Source of the DNA: Callorhinus ursinus
Taxonomy: Eukaryota > Chordata > Mammalia > Carnivora > Otariidae
Direction: 5' to 3'
NCBI RefSeq assembly: GCF_003265705.1
Contig: NW_020312902.1
Location: forward strand, 8,757,854-8,821,853
DNA: 64,000 bases
Positions 58,836 to 64,000 of this stretch are shown here, in pieces (within the stretch, counting starts at the first letter, position 1; the number at the start of each line of letters is the position of its first letter). The notes under the pieces were generated by a model that worked only from the letters and a program-made list of their open reading frames with translations, did not search any database and had not been told where the DNA came from. Made by a program: the position numbers and the translations under genes.

Positions 58836-59695
58836 TGACTCTCCACTCTTCATACACACACACAAGGCAAATAAACAACACGTATGAACATACATACAGT
58901 TTCATATACCCACACTGGGAGCTGAGCAGGACCTATCACAACAAAAAACGATAGTTTCACTCAGTGACACTATTTTTGTACCCATAGTATAAACTAAAGA
59001 ATATCAAACAAGTACTTAACAGTGTGTGCAAACATTAGCACAAATTTTGCCTTTGGGTTTACACTAGAAAATGAAGAAATTTTTCCAGGAAAATGTTGTG
59101 GGTTTTTTTGTTGTTGTTTTGTTTTTTTTTAAGTGACTTCCAAGGAAACACTCATTGACAAACTCTTGCTTATATTCCACCCAAATGACAGGGACTTCAA
59201 CTCTGTTGGTTGTTTCCTTGGGCCCGTTGGTGCTCTGTTCTCTTTTGTCTACATCCTTAAATATGCCTGCCAAGAGGAAAAGTTTAAGAGCCAGGCAAGG
59301 AAAGTGTCATAGACTTTAATTCTGGCCTTCAGAGATGCTTTTTGGAAGTTACTTTTTGTGCTATTAGATAGTAACATTTTCCCTTTGATACTGATCTGGT
59401 GTTCCTGGTAAAGAACCTGGCACTGACCTAAGCCCACTCTCCCTAGTTTCAAGGGGGCATTACAGTTAAAGTCTGTGTTACATTAGATGACATAGCAAAC
59501 TTGGTGTTTTGTGTATCTGGCAGGACAATTTATCACCTTGATTTAAAAAAAGCACGCTTCCTACAGGGAGAGAATCGAAGGAAATTAGTTGCCCAATTTC
59601 TTCATCTGGTTTTGTTTATCTTGCTTTTCTGTAAGGAAGGCATTTCATTTACCAGGTGGTAATAGACAATGAATAAAATGGCAATTACCTGTATA
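58836..59695. other. No gene recognised
   Basis: I recognise no gene or repeat. Confidence 0.4.
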
Positions 59696-59699
59696 ATTC

Positions 59700-59820
59700 A
59701 ACCCCTCCCAATTAAATGCATTTCTTTGTATCTTCCTAAAAGTGCTGAGTACAGTCTCTTATATAAAGGCACTTAATAGATACTTTAAAAAAATGAATAC
59801 ACGAATTAATGAATGAATAG
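59700..59820 (+). repeat. L2/MIR 3' fragment
   Basis: gctgagtacagtctcttata, then ggcacttaatagata and a GAATGAAT-type tail, suggest an L2 or MIR 3' end. Confidence 0.55.
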
Positions 59821-60059
59821 CCCCCAAAATATCCAGAAACTGGTTACAAAGTGTTTTTGTTTGTTTGCAATTTGCTTTGTCTAAAACAACTGACTCTATT
59901 CTCTACCTCCCTTTTCTAACACAGTCATGATCTAAGAGAAACAATCTTCTTTCTGTAGAGCTCTTTAGGCATGCCTGATTTGTATTCTCCAATTAAATTG
60001 TAGCCACAGATCTCCACATGAACTCTGGGTAGATCCAGCAGTAGCCGAGACACTTTCTG

Positions 60060-60300
60060 CCAAGAAAACACAGGCTTAAGTTTCAAAATTCCAGTGCTGT
60101 AGTTCTGGTTGTGACACCAACTGGTTATGTGACCTCAAACAAGTTTCTTGACATGCTTGTGCCTCAGTTTAGCCATCTTTCAGGCGGTGGATTATAATAC
60201 CTGCTGTACCTACTTCATAGGGTGGTTGTGAAGTTCAAATGAAATAATAAATGGAAAAGTGCTTTGAAGTTTTCAAAGGACTATGTAAATATAAGGTATT
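60060..60300 (+). repeat. MIR element (sense)
   Basis: A long MIR: acaccaactggttatgtgac, then cttgtgcctcagtttagcca and gggtggttgtgaagttcaaa. Confidence 0.88.
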
Positions 60301-60401
60301 ATTATAGGCAGATGTATTTAAAAGCAATTATCTAGTTCAAGGGACTTTACCCTAAACAACTTGTTTTACTACTTATTGTTTCAGAAAGCAAATAGGTTCA
60401 T

Positions 60402-60404
<3 letters not shown>

Positions 60405-60445
<41 letters not shown>
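60405..60445. repeat. (TG)20 microsatellite
   Basis: About 40 bp of pure TG repeats. Confidence 0.98.
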
Positions 60446-60446
<1 letters not shown>

Positions 60447-61375
60447 CACAATGCTCATATGCACCCGGCTGCTTCCAATTTAACAACTTCTCAGCTTTGA
60501 GGCTTTTTATCCTGGACTGGGGAATACGCATATGCAGTTGAACATGAAGAGCTAAGAATTTATATAGCTTTTCCCATCCCTTTGCCAAAACTTACCTTTT
60601 TGAAAAAGTTCTCAGGCAGAAAAGTAAACTCAGTGATGCACAACAGCCTTGTCATACTACGTACTGTCCTGTACTTAAGCGGTAGGGCTAGATGAGCCAT
60701 TCATTTGAAACTTCGCCATGCTATATACATTTTGATCCCCTTTTATGCCATGCCTGTCTGGAAAGTACTTGGGGAACAGAGTAGGAAGGACTGACATGAA
60801 ACTCATGCTAATGAGTTCTTCATTCCCTGAGGAGACATAATCAGGATAATACTCAAAGATTCATCAACATATTTTATTAGTACTATGTGACCTATATGGT
60901 TTCTTTTAAGGAAATTATTTCAACTAAATACCTGACAGATCCTTGTAAAACTGTTTAAGTGATCAGGCCTGATAAATTTCTGTAACATTAACGAAATATC
61001 ACCCTCAGTGGTCTCCTTTTTTTAAAAAAGGTATTTATCCTCATTTATTCATTTTCCATTTGGTGAAACTTTTAAAATCACCATAGCTAAATAAATAACT
61101 GACAATAAACAAACAACTACTACAAATAAGATACTCTGAATGAGAAGCCCATTCACAGGTAGGACGTAAAAACTCATACAAAATGAGTTTCTGTGAAGAG
61201 AAACTATAAAATGAATACAAAGTATGCAATTGGTGCATGAAACCTAAAATATATCAGTTTATCTTTACATTTCATCACATGGTCATAGGCCTTAAGATTT
61301 CAGGGGTTAATCTTTAATATATATGTCCTAATGACCTGATTTTAAATCCTGTTTTAATCCTGACGGCACTATTTC
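60446..61375. other. No gene recognised
   Basis: I recognise no gene or repeat. Confidence 0.4.
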
Positions 61376-61379
61376 TAGA

Positions 61380-61546
61380 ATGTGATCAGTAACCACTTGG
61401 AACAGAAATACCTGGGGTTATTTCCTAAAATACTGATTGTTGGGCCCTATCCTTGAATTAGAATCTTTTAGGGTTAGCCTTGGATTGAGGTTTTTTTAAA
61501 GCAGCCCAAGTGATTCTCATGTACCAAAATTTGGGCAGTGCTATCC
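61380..61546. repeat. MER5A-like remnant
   Basis: aataccttggggttatt-like start, tgattgttgggccctatcct, then caagtgattctcatgtacca. Confidence 0.72.
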
Positions 61547-61639
61547 TATAGGAAAAATGCAATGTATGTAGAATCTCAGAGTCACAATGAATGAAATGTA
61601 GGTGGGTCCTTTTTCATTATGTGAGAGGCATTCAGAGGA

Positions 61640-61800
61640 GGACTAACCCTGGCTGCACCATTTCTATGGCATAAGTTGGTTAAGATACTAACCTTTCTGA
61701 GTCCTAACATCCTCATCTGTAAGATAATATTTTCCACCATGCTATTGTGAGGATTAGATAACATATGGAGAACTTCTACTCTAATACCTGACATAGAATG
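61640..61800 (+). repeat. MIR fragment (sense)
   Basis: ccctggctgcaccatttcta, then taacatcctcatctgtaaga and tgctattgtgaggattagat. Confidence 0.8.
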
Positions 61801-61949
61801 GAACTTATGCATGTGTTCATTTCCTCTCTCCTTGTTCAAAAATGAGTTTAAAGGTGTGTTCTTCTTGTCCAGTATCCTTAGTATGCTTGGTAGAGGAATA
61901 TGAGCTAGTTGTTTAATGATAGTTAATATGTTGTGTTCTTATGTGTGTA

Positions 61950-62160
61950 ATACCGTACGTCGGTATTGAGTGCTTCGGATGCATTATTTTCATACCTACA
62001 ATAATCCCTAAAGGTAGATACTATTATTATTTTCATTTTACAGATGAAGGAACTGAGGTTTAAAGAGGGTAAGTAACTTCCCCAGGATCTCAGAGCAAAA
62101 CAATAGTGGAGCTGCAATTCAAACTGAGGCTTTCTGACTCCTGAGCCTATTCATTATGCT
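61950..62160 (-). repeat. MIR element
   Basis: cattttacagatgaaggaac, then tgaggtttaaagagggtaag and taacttccccaggatctcag. Confidence 0.88.
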
Positions 62161-62824
62161 GTATGTTCTCTATATTCTCTAAGTGCTTAGATAAAGCTTA
62201 TGAGCCAGTTGCAACAAGCAACTGCAAAAATGGACTTTATAAATATGCCAAAAATACAGACAAACAAATGTCATCATTTCTCTATTTTAGAAGCCTTTGC
62301 CTATAACAGAGCATGGCACATAGTAGGTGTTCAAAGTATTTACTGAATGAATGGAAGGTGGAGTTTTCACCAGCATGCTATTGTAGGAGCTGACATACAT
62401 AAACTCAAGTTTTAAGTTGCAGGCCAAATTGGTCTGATTTTTCAAATCAGCTTATATTCTGACCTAATGCAAGTCACTAAATTTCAAAGCTACAGATCAT
62501 CATATCATTTGCAACAAATAGTTCTTGAACAGTTGCTATGAACTATGCACTAGTTTGGCCCTGGGAAGATTAAAATAAAAAACAAAACCCAAAACTTTAA
62601 GACATAGCCTATGCCCTAAACATCTAATTGGGAAATAAAATACAAATGTGTGAAGCAACTAGATTGCAAAATCACCACATATGAGATAATAAATGTGAAG
62701 CTCCTAGCAAATGGTGAATACTCAATAAATATCTGCATATTGTCAATAATGTTACTTTTCATTTTAATAATTATTGAGACATAATTACTATAGTTTTATT
62801 ATCAATAGGAAGAAAAATTAATTG
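62161..62824. other. No gene; L2/MIR 3' bits near 62290-62365 and 62690-62745
   Basis: gcatggcacatagtaggtgt, then tcaaagtatttactgaatga, is a sense L2/MIR 3' end. Otherwise I recognise nothing. Confidence 0.5.
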
Positions 62825-63010
62825 TTATCACTATAATTTAATGAGTGATTATATGCCAAGCGCTGTGCTTGTTATTTTATAGATGTTATATTTAATCATT
62901 TTATCAATCTTGCTAAATCAGTATTATTAATCCTATTTTTCAAATGAAGGAGCTAAGGCTCAGAGAGCTCAAATAACTTGCCCAAGTCACACATTTGGTA
63001 AATATACCAG
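62825..63010 (-). repeat. MIR element
   Basis: gattatatgccaagcgctgt, then ggctcagagagctcaaataa and cttgcccaagtcac. Confidence 0.88.
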
Positions 63011-63464
63011 ATTTAGGGTAAGTAGTATATACGGAGTCCAAAAGGAGTCAGGGAAGAGGGAGGCCAACTCCTACTGGAGAAAGCAGGGAGGATGTCTCAG
63101 AGTGGGAAGAAGAGCAGGGCTGTGACAGGCGAAGATGGAGGAGCAGGGCCTTTGATGATGGAGGTGGCAGGAGCAGAGGTGTGTATGTGAGTTTTCTGAG
63201 TCAGGTCCCCCTACACTTTGCTCAGGGCCATGCTCATGGTGAATGCATGACCTAGGTCTCTTCACTAAATAGAGACAGGAAAGTATGAGGCGTGTTGGTA
63301 GAACAGCAAGTAAACCTGTTTGTCTGGAATGAAGAGTTTGTGTAGGGCAAAGTTAGAATTTTGTCATCCCCAAACCCATAATCCTGAAAACTCAGCCTTT
63401 GTCTATTGACAGCCTGTTTAAGTAGCCCCCACCTCAAGTTATTTTCCATTAATTCACTCACTTA
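63011..63464. other. No gene recognised
   Basis: Purine-rich DNA (63040-63190) without a recognised gene. Confidence 0.4.
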
Positions 63465-63640
63465 TTTTAATTCATTGAGACCACAGTATTTACTGAACTC
63501 CTACTATGGGCTAGCCACTCTTCTGGGTGCTAGGGATAGCACAAGGAATAAAACAGACAGATTTCCTTGCACTCATGAACTTTTATTGAACTGGCAAAAC
63601 ACAGATGCTAACTGATAAATAAAGGTATTTTCAGATGGGA
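63465..63640 (-). repeat. L2 fragment
   Basis: aactcctactatgggctagc, then cactcttctgggtgctaggg and aaataaaggtatt, match antisense L2. Confidence 0.75.
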
Positions 63641-63676
63641 AGGGTTATGAAGAAAATAAAACCGACTATTGGAAAT

Positions 63677-63753
63677 GGGCTACCTGTGTGACTCAGTCAG
63701 TAAAGCATTGGACTCCTGATTTCAGCTCAAGTCATGATCTCAGCGTCCTGAGA
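63677..63753 (+). repeat. Truncated older SINEC head
   Basis: gggctacctgtgtgactcag to cagcgtcctgagactc: a diverged head and part of the core, without pyrimidine region or tail. Confidence 0.75.
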
Positions 63754-64000
63754 CTCTTCCAATCCAGTTAGGAAGCCATTAAAGTCATCCACACAAGAGG
63801 AAATGGGGTCTTGTTGTTGGAACGACTGCAGAGGTGAGAAGTGAGTGGACTTGGGGATCTGGAGGTAGGGCTGACATGACTTGCTGATAGAATGCACATG
63901 GGAGGTAAGGGGAAGAAGAGAAAGAGAGGAATCAATCCAGAATGATCTCTAGGCCTTTGGTCTGAGCCTCTGGGTAGATGAGGTCACCTTATCCAAGATG
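63754..64000. other. No gene recognised
   Basis: The window ends in unremarkable DNA. Confidence 0.4.

Noticed and set aside
1..64000. Recurrent similar sequences of about 190 bp, as in a repeat array or CRISPR
   Set aside because: They are dispersed SINEs on both strands, with A tails and target-site duplications, not regularly spaced repeats.

Overview
This is nuclear DNA from a placental mammal, and its repeats point to a carnivore. About two dozen tRNA-derived SINEs of the carnivoran SINEC type (head gcgcctgggtggctcag, pyrimidine-rich middle, AAATAAA-type tail) lie on both strands. They are joined by carnivore-type L1 3' ends and older mammal-wide repeats (MIR, L2, L1M, MER5A, Tigger). 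I see neither the dog SINEC_Cf head (ggatccctgggtggcgcag) nor the cat-type body, so an arctoid (bear, seal or mustelid relative) is the best inference. No bacterial, phage or organellar gene organisation is present, and most long reading frames lie in repeats.

Layout: 1-54 kb is AT-rich, intron- or intergenic-like DNA with dense SINE and L1 insertions, broken by a stretch without carnivore SINEs (20.6-31.1 kb). At about 54.5-55.9 kb there is a strong CpG island with an array of GC boxes, the one clear promoter. Several good splice donors on the minus strand (exon ends at 54507, 54753, 54916, 55579, and 57149 outside the island) suggest that a gene starts here and runs leftwards, with the left 54 kb largely its first intron(s). 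I cannot name the gene. At 57.15-57.36 kb a minus-strand open segment of exactly 70 codons carries an alanine tract encoded by 11 uninterrupted GCC units and ends at a strong donor. The right end (57.4-64 kb) holds almost only ancient repeats and a (TG)20 microsatellite.

Two exon-like segments with matching splice sites lie on the minus strand at 23.2 and 24.0 kb. They are the best internal exon candidates but remain unproven. The most unusual local structures are a 47-bp exact inverted repeat that copies an L1/flank junction (11.07 and 11.94 kb), a perfect 21-bp hairpin created inside an L2 (43.30-43.35 kb), an end-less SINE fragment inside a MIR (44.1 kb), and a Tigger-like DNA transposon cleanly splitting an L1 (18.8-19.3 kb). 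I found no new multi-gene system.
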